This document shows, piece after piece, positions 51,608 to 62,753 of a stretch of 64,000 nt of DNA (its first letter is position 1; each line of letters opens with the position of its first letter). This stretch comes from Patella vulgata (taxonomy: Eukaryota > Mollusca > Gastropoda > Patellidae), in the NCBI RefSeq assembly GCF_932274485.2, contig NC_065884.2, positions 56,730,546-56,794,545 on the forward strand. Reading direction: 5' to 3'. Position numbers and translations under genes: made by a program. The notes beneath the pieces are model-generated. The model searched no databases. It was not told the DNA's origin and was given only the letters and a program-made list of their open reading frames with translations.

Positions 51608-51845
51608 CAAACAGAAAAGAGTATATTAAAGGTACAGAATAACGTCACAAACACCAATCAATATTACACAATAGAGACAGTAGATAACACACAGTATATT
51701 ACAAGTGCATAACGTCACAAACACCACATAAATATCACACAATAGAGACAGTAGATCACAAATAAAACAGTATATTAAAAGTAAAAGTCCAGAATAATGT
51801 CACAAGCCCCATCGGAAATACCACACAATAGAAACAGTAGACTTG
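51608..51845. repeat. Tandem repeat, ~85-bp unit, 3' of the six-cysteine gene
   Basis: About three copies of a unit with CACACAATAGAGACAGTAGA, CAGTATATTA and AATAACGTCACAA. It starts 15 bp past the stop codon, so it is probably part of the 3' untranslated region. An AATAAA at 51761-51766 in the second unit is a candidate poly(A) signal. Confidence 0.7.
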
Positions 51846-53198
51846 TGGTCGACGTTCCTAGAGAAGATCATGTTCCTGAAGCAACGACCGTGAGTTTTAC
51901 AACATCTAGACGTTGCTACATTGTTTTGCAATTTCCGAACTTATATCTACGTTATCTCCCTTTACTGCAGACACGTGAACAGTATTATTCAATCAGAGGT
52001 TGTGACACACACACACACTCAAATCAAACATGGCGAGCTCCTTGGAAAACCTTAACATTGAACGAACCTTGAACTTTGCAACTCGATTATCACAGGTAGA
52101 CATTTTAGCTGGAAAGCTTGAGACTTGGTATTTGCGATGATCGAGGAATCTGATAGGCTCTCAAGCTGGGTCAGTACCCAATCGAAATCAGTGCCGCAAT
52201 ATGCAGGGTATTACGTGCAGGGCCTGATTAGATGTACGGTGTTAAAGCCTTTATATAATTGAAGATGAGAGAAGATATTACCATGAGATTATCACTGACC
52301 AAACTGTAACGATTATTGTAGAGTTGTAGTACCTTAGTTCTTTGACGTCTGCTTCCACCATAGCGATATTACAGACAAGATCTAGGAGAGCCGAATTGGA
52401 TTGTCGCACGTGCCTCCATATTAAGACTCCAAACTACCGACGGAACCATCAGTGTAATACCAAGAATTTGATAAACATTTGGCAGAGGAAAAATAGAAAC
52501 AAGACTTTTATTGGCTAACTTAAGCTGTCAATCAAATCACCACCTGTTTAAACAGGCGTAAATCCAAATAAATTAAAGGGGTCATTTTAGTGTTAAATAT
52601 GGGTTAATTTAATGCCCCAATTAAAGAAAACGTCTCTAGAATACAGTTTTTATGTCAGATCTGGTATAAAATATTAGAATAGTTCGATAACAAAAAGTAG
52701 CACACTTTAAAACTATTGAGGAAAGGGGGATTTTTTATATCATATTTTCTAAAATACTGTCTCTTTGAAATCTAGGCAAAATTGGAATTGGCTTTTTATT
52801 TATGCCATAGTTAAATCTCATGCAATACAATTTCTAATATAGATCGTTTAATTCTGTGTTTACTTATCTAAAAGATCAAGACATGTAAATGTTAAATCAA
52901 ACTTACTCATGCAATTAAAAATAGATTTTTATCTTTGGAAATACATGTAAATGAAAATTTAAATGAATGATAAGAATTTAAAAATCTTTATATTAGAGTT
53001 TCTGATCACAGAATCCTCGATAATTTCACTCAACTCCAGATGATTAAAATTATTTAAAAGATGAGATGTATTTACCATTATTTATTTCCTGGAGACGTTC
53101 TGTGGGCCCTGGTTCGGCTGAACCATTTGTACCATGGTATATCCGGTACTGAAAACAACTTTGTAATGCAACCACTACCTCGCTTTTTTTTCAAAAAA

Positions 53199-53425
53199 TA
53201 AAATGAAATGGGGGTTTAACGTCCTTTTGGTCTGCTCCGACTGGGCTAATGAAGACGGGCATACGCCGTAAGGAAACTTTTGCCCGGGACCTCGGTCTTA
53301 CGTCCCATCTGAACGACTAGACAGCTGCCCTTGTCAGACCCTCCTTCCTGCACCAGTCACACGGGAAAACCACTTCGCAACATCCCGATGAACTTTCTCG
53401 GCCATTGCAGGGATCGAACCACTTT
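53199..53425 (-). repeat. SINE family A, internally deleted
   Basis: Reverse copy from AAATGGGGGTTTAACGTCC to CATTGCAGGGATCGAACCAC, lacking part of the body between the GGGCATACGCC and CCTCGGTC blocks. Confidence 0.7.
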
Positions 53426-53870
53426 CTTTTCCTTAGTTTGCTTAATGTTTAATCTTTGGTGGAAGATTAGTGAAAAACGGGAAATTTTAAAATAATATAC
53501 CTATCTGTTGTGCGAAATAGAAAAATTTAATGCTTGTTGTGTGTACAAAAGTTAGTTTTATAAAGAGAGGTAGAGTAGGGGCCTGAAGTCCTTGCTTTCC
53601 TTAGAAGGATTTCCATTCCCTCTATGATGTATTTCTAAAGGACTTAAGACGAAAATGGAGAATATATTTTAAGCAAATGAAATGAAATGGGGTTTAACAT
53701 GCTACTGCTCTGCTCCCACTGGGCTAATGAAGACGAGCATACACCATACAGTGCGCTATGAGGGGAAATTGTGCACGGGTAGCGGCGCTATGGCCTACTT
53801 ATATCGAATTTCAACTGTCAAAGTGCACGCCAATGTATCCAATGTATACAAGGGTCAACGGGTTTTCGTG

Positions 53871-54706
53871 GGGTCTTCCCATATCGCCGACTCACCGAGT
53901 TTTGGAAAGTCGACCGCGGCACCCTTTGATGGGATTAAAACGGATTAAAAGCGTTAATGAGGCAGGGGCCAGTCATTATTAATATAGTTCACTGAAATTG
54001 ATTTTTATCAGAAGTCGACTCACTCACATTAATAAAATGAATATAGTTCACTTAAATTACATGAACTTGAATTTTGTCAATTCAACTCCCACATTAATTA
54101 ATAAAATAGGCTGCAGTTCAACATGAAGCTGACAGGTGATCGAAATTCAGTTCATTGTGATTATTTCTCAATAAGTATAAATACGTAAATCATTCCTACT
54201 GCACAGTTACAATCTAAGTTTATTCCTACAGCAAAAGGTAGCAGGTACCTTTGTGTTGGCGGTTTTAAGTATAGACTGAATAAGAGAACGAATAACGAAT
54301 ATTTTTTTGAACTGGTGGCATTTTTGCAAGAAGAGCAAAAGACGATTGAAATTCAGTTACTGCAGTATGCAAGCGGCCAGCGACAACCACCGAAAAAGAA
54401 AAAATACACCGATATCAACAGGAAGATTGAAGATTCCAAGCATAGATATGAACAAGGAAGACTGAATTTATTAGAATTTTCGGACTATGTTGGACACTTT
54501 ATGCGTGCAAAATTTTTAAATTGTGTTATGTTATGTGTTAAAGATTGTTATAAATTAAACAAAATAAAAAATAAATGCTCCCAAAATTATCTGCTTAATG
54601 AGATTTATCCTTCAGCTTGGGTCTAATGTTCTTGGCCACTCATTCCCATAACGTCGACCAAAATTTTCCCCTAAAACTCGGTGAGTCGGCGATATGGGAA
54701 TGAACC
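53871..54706 (+). mobile_element. MULE-like element (836 bp) with FLYWCH-like reading frame
   Basis: Terminal inverted repeats of ~35 bp: left GGGTCTTCCCATATCGCCGA + CTCACCGAGTTTT; right, on the minus strand, GGTTCATTCCCATATCGCCG + ACTCACCGAGTTTT. A 9-bp target duplication, GTTTTCGTG (53862-53870) and GTTTTCGTC (54707-54715), has one mismatch. A 9-bp duplication is typical of Mutator-like elements, and animal MULEs are known to carry FLYWCH fingers, which agrees with the frame inside. No MULE transposase core is present, so it is a deletion derivative or a non-autonomous carrier. Confidence 0.7.
54198..54626 (+). CDS. FLYWCH-like fragment inside the MULE-like element
   Basis: An open frame of ~142 codons without a clear ATG; an acceptor-like TTATTCCTACAG at 54221-54232 suggests it may be a 3' exon. 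RYLCVGGFKYRLNKRTNNEY resembles the first half of a FLYWCH zinc finger (G-(Y/F)-x-(Y/F)-x-L-N-(K/R)-R...Y), but the Trp-x-Cys and the second Cys/His half are not visible, so zinc binding is doubtful. A basic KKKKYTDINRKIEDSKHRYE segment and a predicted helix (LNLLEFSDYVGHFM) follow, then a stop. The family assignment is from memory of similar MULE-linked proteins and is tentative. Confidence 0.4.
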   Translation, partial: TAQLQSKFIPTAKGSRYLCVGGFKYRLNKRTNNEYFFELVAFLQEEQKTIEIQLLQYASGQRQPPKKKKYTDINRKIEDSKHRYEQGRLNLLEFSDYVGHFMRAKFLNCVMLCVKDCYKLNKIKNKCSQNYLLNEIYPSAWV

Positions 54707-55063
54707 GTTTTCGTCCATTCGAAGGACCAGACAGCTTTCCTTTTTAGGCCCTCCGTTCTGCACCACTGACAAGGAGAAACCACGCCGGAAAATCCCAATG
54801 AACTTTCTCGGCCAATGCAGGAATCGAACACGCGACCTCTAGACTAGCGTGCCAGCGTCTTTTTTTTTTTGTCTTTTTTTTTCTTGTAGATATATTTATT
54901 CAAAAAGTATACAAATACAAAATCCATTTTCATTCTAGAAGAACTGTACTTGAATATACACAACTACGTACACCAGTATATAAATTTAATAAATTAATTC
55001 CAAAGTTAAAGTGTTTTAAAATAGTAATATAATAGGAATGAGTTACTCTATCAAATGCCTTAA

Positions 55064-55432
55064 ACATACATTATGCAAGAGCTAAATCTGCCTATTGCCG
55101 GTCTTTATTTAGGTCTGAAATGTTATCTAAATTATTAATTAGACATTAATTAAGTTATCCAGATCATAATCAACTCTCGATGTAATTGCTAGCCTGCGAT
55201 ATTTATTGGATTATGATCCGATTTGCTGCTCAACTTTCATTCAAGATTTAATAATGAAATGGATAATCGAGACTTTAGTAATGATGATCGAGGCTAGGTC
55301 GAAATTTCAATCGCTGAATTCTCGGTTCGTAGTGGATCAATTCGACTGAAATTTTAACTAGTGTCTAGTTATTATAACTATTATAGTACGTGAGAACTGT
55401 CAGCTCTTTATCTAATCTCCCATAATTTATCT
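55064..55432 (+). mobile_element. TTAA-flanked MITE, copy 5
   Basis: Flanked by TTAA at 55060-55063 and 55433-55436. The left end is ACATACATTATGCAAGAG and the right end CATAATTTATCT. Its interior is very close to that of copies 1 and 3 (CTAAATTATTAATTAGACAT, GAGAACTGTCAGCTCTTTAT). Confidence 0.8.
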
Positions 55433-55626
55433 TTAAGGGCATCTAATTTTAATAAATAACATGGTATGTTTTCAAAGTCTACAAAATCTAAAACATCTCT
55501 GATTGAGAAAATATTAGCAGTCATGTGTTCCAGGTCGTGATAAGTGTACTAATAACTTACCGTTATAGTCTTAGAGCTAAAATTCGTGAATTTATCTTGT
55601 AATCAACATTCAACAAGTTAATAAAT

Positions 55627-55970
55627 AAAATGAAATGGGATTTAACGTCCTACTGCTCTGCTCCAACTGGGCTAATGTGCTAATGGAGACGGGCATACGC
55701 CATACAGTGTTCTATGGGGGAACTTTTGCTCGAGCAGCGGCACTATTGCCTACTTTTATATCGAATTCCAACTGCCAATTGATCTTTTACGTGCATGCCA
55801 ATGTTTACACGGAACCTCGGTTGTTCGTACCATACGAACGACTAGACAGCTTTCCTTGGCAGTCCCTCCGTTCTGCGCCACTGACAAGGAAAAACCACGT
55901 CGGAAAATCCCGAACACCCGATCTCCAAGCTAGCGACCCAGCGCCGTACCCACTTTCACCGTGGCTCCCA
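55627..55970 (-). repeat. SINE family A, near full length
   Basis: Reverse copy running from the tail AAATGAAATGGGATTTAACG through to the tRNA-like head (CGCCGTACCCACTTTCACCG + TGGC). An 11-bp duplication, CTAATGTG(CTAATGG), is near the tail side. Confidence 0.8.
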
Positions 55971-56124
55971 AACAACAGAATTCTTCAGAATTCGCTTGTC
56001 GCCTTTCAGTTTATCAAATAAAGAAATAACCCCATATTTCATTGTGCAAGATAAAGATTAAACATTAATTTTATGTTTTAAAATATATGAATAGAGAGGC
56101 ACAACCCACACGCGTAAATATCAA

Positions 56125-56960
56125 GTAACGGTTAATCCATCATTACCGGGGACTTGCCTCGTTTCATACCGTCAAGCGCTGTATAAACTTCGTGGGGTGT
56201 GATAGAACGGTCACATGATTGGCTATCGACATCATTCAGGCTGCTAGAAGAATGCTTACAAAGTGCCGTCTGCTCACCAGAATCGTCTGCTATATACAAA
56301 TTTTCATAATATTTAGAACATGTATAAAATATATCACCAGGATCATATATCTTATTTGAAGACACGTGATTAAACACTTCTCTTGATTTTTCTTTTCAAG
56401 ACTTAAAAAATAAAATAAGATATACATTTAATCATTTATCAGATACTAAAGCGTCTCCGGACTTTGATCTTATAACGGCCCCTCTACCTTTATTTTATTC
56501 ATACTCTGCTATCTTATTTTCCAAATCTTGAATTAAAATCGAATCTACATAAATAATAAAATACCTTTGGCTATTTTCCCTTGCAAAGTTATCAGTTTAT
56601 TATTAGTCTGCCAATATTCATTTTTACGCGTTTGCTTATTTTACGTGAAAATAAAGATTCTTTTCTAATGGTATATTTTCAATTATCCCACCAAATTATA
56701 GGTTCTGTTTCATAAAGTACAGATATGCACTCGGGATTATTTTAGACCCAGATCCCCGGACCACGTTCAATGTCAAAATTCATATTGCATAACAAAATTA
56801 TGGTCGCTAAGTCTTGTCGTTCGAATAGACGCATGCACAATGATGAGAGATAATCTAACCTGCTCATTTTCAGTAAATTATTCTGAGTAGCAGTGCGTGT
56901 TAGCCAGCGTTTCACCGCCTTAGACACCTGAACAAGCACACATCTATAGTGTAACTAATA
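56125..56960 (-). mobile_element. L1-like LINE relic, endonuclease to reverse-transcriptase linker
   Basis: Minus-strand frames contain RGPGIW, matching the (R)GPGxWK block after the endonuclease in L1-type LINEs; KYYENLYIADDS; and ITPHEVYTALDGMKRGKSP, matching the start of L1-type reverse transcriptase (ALxxMKNGKSPGxDG). Here the normal G-x-D-G end is replaced by VMMD before a stop. The fragment is split by frame changes and truncated at both ends. The upstream stretch LVQVSKAVKRWLTRTATQNN fits the same region. Confidence 0.65.
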
Positions 56961-57431
56961 AGTGTTAAATAGGGGCCTAATTGTTTTTGGGTTTTTTGTT
57001 TTTGTGAAAGGGACAATGAAAGTCGAGGCACAGCAAGTCAAAATCACAGCTAATTTATACATGAATGATCCTTGCAAAAATGAGACATAATTAATTTTCA
57101 CAATTTGGAGTCATTGACTCATTGTAACAATCATTCAGCATTTTATAGTTTTTCGGGCCTATCTTTTGTTACTTTAGTGCCGATGTAAACCGTTGGTTGC
57201 CAATGGTTGAGTTTGTATGAAATGTAAAGCGCCTAGGGCCTATATAGTCTTTGAAAAGGGCAGCACGTTCAATTTGCAAAATATTTTTTCAGGTTTGTTG
57301 ATGTGAATAATGATGCGGTGGCTTGTTTTGGTTGAAACATAATAATATAGATGGTTAAAAGTATAGCATCTCGGGTCTGTATGACGTCACAACAATAAAA
57401 TAATTCAAAGCTTTCTCCGTGATAATATGCA

Positions 57432-57503
57432 GACTCCGTGGCGCAACGGTAGCGCGTCTGACTCCAGATCAGAAGGTTGCGTGTTCAAATCACGTCGGGG
57501 TCA
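57432..57503 (+). tRNA. tRNA-Trp (CCA)
   Basis: 72-nt cloverleaf: acceptor GACTCCG pairs with CGGGGTC (one G-T pair), D-arm GGCGCAACGGTAGCGC, anticodon arm CTGACTCCAGATCAG with anticodon CCA, T-loop GTTCAAATC. Intronless. TTTT at 57505-57508 is the polymerase III terminator. Confidence 0.95.
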
Positions 57504-57770
57504 ATTTTGTAGAAATAGCAATTTTTTTTCCTACAAGATTAAAAGATTTGTGTCACGGAATGTCTAGATTTATAACACAAATTAATATGCTTTGATCATA
57601 TCAATAATATTAATGACCATATATACAAGTTACAATGACGGTGATTGAAGATGTCCTATATTTTGGTAGACGATTGATAAAAAAAAAATAAAAAAAAATG
57701 CTTAATTAATGCTATAAGAAATAATATATTATTTTGTATACAGCCTAAAAAAAAATAAAAAAAAAAAATT

Positions 57771-57843
57771 CGACCACGACGAGACTCGAACTCGCAATCT
57801 TCTGATTCGAAGTCAGACGCCTTATCCATTAGGCCACGCGGCC
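57771..57843 (-). tRNA. tRNA-Arg (UCG)
   Basis: 73 nt on the minus strand, GGCCGCGTGGCCTAATGGAT at its 5' end. The anticodon arm CTGACTTCGAATCAG gives anticodon TCG; the T-loop is GTTCGAGTC. A long T run follows on the minus strand as terminator. Confidence 0.95.
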
Positions 57844-59179
57844 ACTCCCTGTTAACAGCTTTCTCGTTATATGAAGTTAAGTGTAGCTCACTAGGCTATT
57901 TGTCCGCTGAAAATCATAGATATCAGATTACTTACTAGTTTTAGTATACTACATGTGTTTACTACTTTTCACCTTATATTTTATATTAGGACAGTTCTAT
58001 CAGTCTGGAAATAATCTAAATATCGATCTGATAGCCAGAGATCGTACAAATCATATAAGCCGGTGAACACAACAATTACAACACTCAACCGTTCATCACT
58101 CAGGGCGGCGTTTCAGGTCACGTGACTTTAGCGTGAAATCGGACAGCCAGCAGCTGAAATATAGCCCACTTCAATCTACGATTCTGAATTACTATTTTAT
58201 GTAAATGCATTACTAGCAATTGTATTGCAATAGTTTAATATCAATCTCAATATCTGCAAAGATTCAGGCTAAAAAATTATCGAAATGTAAGCGAAATTAC
58301 CGTTTGTAATACCGCTCTGACGTCACGCGGCCTGAGATTTTCCATTGCTACGACTCACTTCATTGGTGAATCCGCAGCTTAGTTTCCGGGGGATTTTGAT
58401 ATAGAACCAATCAAACGATAGATAACATTTTTGTGGTTATAATGGTTGTTGATACCACGTGATCGGACAAGTAGACCCGTAGAAAATGGGATTTATCTGT
58501 TTTGATGACTGAAAATTGTCAAATTTCGACTAAATATAAAAAAACTTTCTTGAGGTATCATCCAGATTATAAATATTTGACATAATCATTCAAATTATTA
58601 CGATTTTAATAAATTTTAGCTGACAATAACGTGCGGATTTCAGTTTTAAAATTGGTACTAGCGATTCTGAAGGGAAAATACCGCTTATGACGTCACTCAA
58701 ATATGACTGAAAAGCACTTATTTTGGTGCCAAGCCACGCGTTGACTGGTATAGAGCATTTTGATTACATTATTGACGTCGATCTCGGATTTTAAAATTCC
58801 ATAACTTTGGATCTAATTAGAATATTTTGATGAAATAAAAAAATTGGGTAGCATTTTATGTATATTTTCACAAAATATTTTTAAAAAATTTTTTTCTGTC
58901 ATTTGAAACTTTGACCTGAAAGTGAAACCCGTATCAACAGTCACAGAGCTCTTGCTAGAATGTGAACAGTCCATATATTATGATATATATGCTGATTTCA
59001 CGATTTTGCCTTATTACACTATTTTGCCTCTACCGTTTTTTTAGGACTTCGAATTTTGTCTAATGGTTTGGATTGTTCGTACTTGGTTTTATTTTATTTA
59101 TTATTTAGCAATTAACGGGACGCGGATGATACCCAATTGTCCATTCATCAGCAAAATTACACACATTATTTCCCAACGG
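57844..59179. other. Intergenic stretch between tRNA genes
   Basis: No open frame or repeat family recognised. AT-rich, with three TGACGTCA(C/T)-like stretches near 57382, 58319 and 58690, which may be chance. Confidence 0.4.
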
Positions 59180-59252
59180 GCCCGGTTAGCTCAGTCGGTA
59201 GAGCATCAGACTTTTAATCTGAGGGTCAGGGGTTCGAGTCCCCTATCGGGCT
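59180..59252 (+). tRNA. tRNA-Lys (UUU), copy 1
   Basis: 73 nt starting GCCCGGTTAGCTCAGTCGGT. Acceptor GCCCGGT/ATCGGGC, anticodon arm CAGACTTTTAATCTG with anticodon TTT, T-loop GTTCGAGTC. T6 terminator at 59257-59262. Identical in sequence to copy 2 at 61835-61907 on the other strand. Confidence 0.95.
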
Positions 59253-59406
59253 TCGATTTTTTAAAAACAATAAATTGATCCAGCATTAATTCAAACAAAA
59301 AACTAGAGCGCGGTGTGCTGTTAACAGTTATGTTTCTAATCTGTTGACTATAATTATAACAATATCATTGTGTTTCCTGTACAGTGTTACGCAAGGGCAA
59401 GGATTT

Positions 59407-59523
59407 ACACCGGTACCGGTGTGGCAGTTTCAGATGGTTCCTGGTGTGTGATTACCGTTCGGCGCATGGGCAGTTGTAGGAGTCAACTCACACCGTTACA
59501 GGCGCGGTGTGCATTGACTCCTC
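59407..59523. other. Perfect 16-bp palindrome and strong hairpin
   Basis: ACACCGGTACCGGTGT at 59407-59422 is a perfect palindrome. At 59479-59523 GGAGTCAACTCACACCG pairs with CGGTGTGCATTGACTCC around a ~10-base loop, with one 2-bp internal mismatch. Function unknown. Confidence 0.6.
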
Positions 59524-59692
59524 GTGATAGGATTTCCCCCAAGATTTTCTTACGGTCAAATCAGACTATTATGTACCGATATTTACAGTATTAACACCAC
59601 GAGAGGATGCAAATTGACGATCTTTATTATTATTATTTAGTATATATACCCGTCCACAATGCGAACATTCTCTCTTGTATTTGGGCTGTCAA

Positions 59693-59985
59693 CATAGGCG
59701 TAGGAGCTCAAAGTAATTCAGGGGGGCATAAGAGAAAATTGCCCGAAATCAATACCGTTTTTTCGGGCATACATATCATAAGAGAGCTTCGGGCATATTT
59801 TCGGGCATGCAGTGGACAAGAAAAAGACGAGAAAATACTTTTCGGGCAGTGTGGATCTCATAGAAATAAGTTAGTTATACTTTTTCTCTAAACGTTAATA
59901 AAAAAGGTCGTCGAATTTTTCATTGCCCGAAAATAAATTTTTGGGGGCCCCGCCCTGCCCCCCCCCCCCGGCTCCTACGCCTATG
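59693..59985. mobile_element. hAT-type MITE, 293 bp
   Basis: Perfect 15-bp terminal inverted repeats, CATAGGCGTAGGAGC, lie at 59693-59707 and 59971-59985. The 8-bp target duplication is GCTGTCAA (59685-59692) and GCTGTCTA (59986-59993), one mismatch. The interior has repeated TTCGGGCA motifs on both strands and a C-rich run next to the right end. No coding capacity. Confidence 0.85.
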
Positions 59986-59993
59986 GCTGTCTA

Positions 59994-61089
59994 CATGCAT
60001 GTTTGAATGTATGGGATGGTATAATAAATCTATATTTATGTTAAAGAAATCGCAATAAGAAATTCCATACTTTTATATTTGTGATAAATGAAGCCACGAA
60101 ATATCAAAGGCCTTAATCTTCCCTTGGAGGTGAATTAATTGATAATTTCAAGCCAATCATCAATTTGTATGGTTTCCACTGATCGTACGTGTGTAGAACG
60201 ACTAATCACTAAAAAAAAACAACGGCAACAAATCACGAACGATAGAAGTATCAATTTCAAGCCAATCAACTTAGATCCGTTGATCGTGTAACTACTCATC
60301 ACTAAAACAACAGCTAATCACGATAACAAGTATGTTTATTAATGACAAAACTCTAATCAAGTACATGATCTACTTTTTCCTGGACTGTCTGACCAGGAAC
60401 CAACTCGTACCGCAGGAAGTAGATATAGTTTCGTTATTAAGGCAAACATCAGTTTCGGACATGCGCAAGTGCCCAGGAGAAAACACACACCAGGAGTCAA
60501 CTCAAACTATCACACCGGAATACATTACAAAATACAATAAATGTTTAGTTTTAAGTGTGTGATATTATTCCAAGCTGTTTCCTTGTCTACAATTGGTTGC
60601 TGTCGTCCCCCGGGGTTGCTCAATTTGCCGATATAATATAATGAATAAATGATACTGATGATAGTAAAACTAAGTAAAGTATTGCTTGAACTATCCAATA
60701 CCTATTCCATTGGTTTTAACATTAACCGTGCAGTCTTCGTATTATTTGTTTGCATAACCAAATTATTATATAGAAAAGACAGATCTAAAAAAAATGAAAT
60801 TTGTCGTACGTAACGATTTGGATACATTATTTACTTCACGGTACGTAGGATTGAAATTGAAATGCAATGCACTTTTCTGAACCATCCATTATACTATCAA
60901 TCATCATCATATAGAATAGATTACTAGTTAGTACTATTACTATTATTATTATTAGTACGGGGAAACTGTCAAAATTTAACTACAAATCTTAGGGAAATCT
61001 CAACTACAACTTCAATGAGAAACTAGCTGTACGTGCAAAATTATCACTTTCCCTGCATTGCCACAAATTTGTAATAACGAAAAGGTAAC
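59994..61089. other. Intergenic stretch
   Basis: No gene recognised. A weak tandem repeat at about 60130-60320 (TTTCAAGCCAATCA and ACTCATCACTAAAACAAC units) and a short (TAT)n-like run near 60940 are all that stand out. Confidence 0.4.
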
Positions 61090-61161
61090 TTCCCAAACGG
61101 GGAATCGAACCCCGGCCGTCGCGGTGAGAGCGCGAAATCCTAACCACTAGACCACTTGGGA
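61090..61161 (-). tRNA. tRNA-Glu (CUC)
   Basis: 72 nt on the minus strand, 5' TCCCAAGTGGTCTAGTGGTT. Anticodon arm CGCGCTCTCACCGCG with anticodon CTC, T-arm CGGGGTTCGATTCCCCG. Terminator TTTT follows on the minus strand. Confidence 0.95.
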
Positions 61162-61358
61162 GCACACGTTCATATAAAATTATAACACCACAAAGCCAGT
61201 GTGATGCCTATTACGATCTTTAATGTTTACTAAGCGAAAAGCTGTCGCGTGAATAGGCCTAAATAAAAAAAACAATTGCAACAAATTTACTCATACAAAT
61301 AAATACCGTTTCAAAGATTTAACATTACATCCTTATGTAATAAGGAACCAAAACCAAT

Positions 61359-61375
61359 CGTCCCTGGGTGGGCTC

Positions 61376-61426
<51 letters not shown>

Positions 61427-61432
61427 AGAGAC
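61359..61432 (-). tRNA. tRNA-Asn (GUU)
   Basis: 74 nt on the minus strand, 5' GTCTCTGTGGCGCAATCGGT. Anticodon arm TTCGGCTGTTAACCGAA with anticodon GTT, T-loop GTTCGAGCC. Terminator TTTT follows on the minus strand. Confidence 0.95.
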
Positions 61433-61715
61433 ACATGTTAACACACGATTTGTTTCAAAAATAAAACCTTGAGTACGCCTACAATTCCCGCCAACTATTT
61501 CTTATGTTCATCAGTAAATCATATTCCTTAGCTCTAATCAAACGGAACACTGCGAGGAGTATGTCAGTAAATAGGTATGTTCGAATTGGTACTCACTCGG
61601 AGGTAAATCGTGAATTCCTTCACTTTACTTCAAAATAACATTACTCCTGACCTACATAAAAACAGCACAGAGTCAACAACCTTGTCGGTGAGTGCTCGGC
61701 TCGCAAAATGATATT

Positions 61716-61907
61716 GTTATAATTATATTCAACTCTTTGTCAACAGATTAGAAACATAACTGTTAACAGCACAGAGCGCTCTAGGTTTTTGTTTGAATTA
61801 ATGCTGGATCAATTTATTGTTTTTAAAAAATCGAAGCCCGATAGGGGACTCGAACCCCTGACCCTCAGATTAAAAGTCTGATGCTCTACCGACTGAGCTA
61901 ACCGGGC
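61716..61907 (-). repeat. Inverted segmental duplication carrying tRNA-Lys
   Basis: The minus strand here matches the plus strand at 59180-59370: the tRNA itself and ~115 bp of 3' flank (CAATAAATTGATCCAGCATT, GTGCTGTTAACAGTTATGTT). Differences are few and all lie outside the tRNA. Confidence 0.85.
61835..61907 (-). tRNA. tRNA-Lys (UUU), copy 2
   Basis: 73 nt on the minus strand, same sequence as the copy at 59180-59252, anticodon TTT, T6 terminator. It arose by the inverted duplication that also includes the 3' flank. Confidence 0.95.
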
Positions 61908-62753
61908 CCGTTACGACATTGGAATTCATTGACTTCATAAACCGATCTTGCATCAAACCGATCTTTTCTAATCAAAACTTTTTCAATCATGAATTAACTT
62001 TTCAGACTCGAGTAACTTTAGAACCGATTACTTCATTTAATTAAAGGACATATTATCACAGCACTTTTTATAACCTTGTACAGTTTCATATATACCGGTA
62101 TCTAATATTGTTTATTTAACAAATCTTCAGGGCCAGTGGACTAGCGTTGAGGTCAATTTCTGAAATCTAATTTAATTAGCTTCAATTTCTGAAATGTAAG
62201 TAGTGAAGTACAATGATCAATGATTAGAGACAGGTGTGATGCACGAACCAGGATATGTTTCTCTTTCTCCTCCCATGTAAACAAACTAATTATTATCACT
62301 TTCATAAACTGTCACAGATTCACAGTACTTTTTTTGTATATACAGGGATAGGCCTACTTGTTAAATTCTTAAAGAAACATATGAATTCCCATGCTTAGTA
62401 CTCAATTTTACTGCAAAATAATTTCCCCCAAGTCTAGGAGATGTAATTTCAGGGACTCTAGTTACAAAAATTTCTCCAGGGGACAACCTGAATTTCTCGG
62501 CTCATGGCTGCATCACTCGTATTAGGGGCTTGTGCAGCGGTCTGTCTCATTTTTGCTAATTTTCAAAATTACATAAAAACAAAAATTCCACATAATAAAA
62601 TTTTTAGGTGATATAATTGTTATTTTTTAATGTTTTGTATGAATGAATGACCATAAATTCATAAATGCAGAAATATGTAAATGCACAGGACTACAAAACT
62701 TAATTGGGGTTTGTCTCAAAATAACAATGAGTAATTGTAATGTTCATTATAAA
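61908..62753. other. Intergenic stretch, MYG1 3' flank
   Basis: AT-rich and without a recognisable gene or repeat copy. Part of it should be the 3' untranslated region of MYG1 on the minus strand, but no clear poly(A) signal was seen. Confidence 0.4.

Larger units (their letters stand above)
53677..54862 (-). repeat. SINE family A split by a MULE-like insertion
   Basis: The 3' part of a reverse SINE runs 53677-53870 and its 5' part, with the tRNA-like head, runs 54707-54862 (CGTTTTCGTCCATTCGAAGG ... GACCTCTAGACTAGCGTG). The two parts join at the GTTTTCGT(G/C) duplication of the element between them. Confidence 0.8.
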
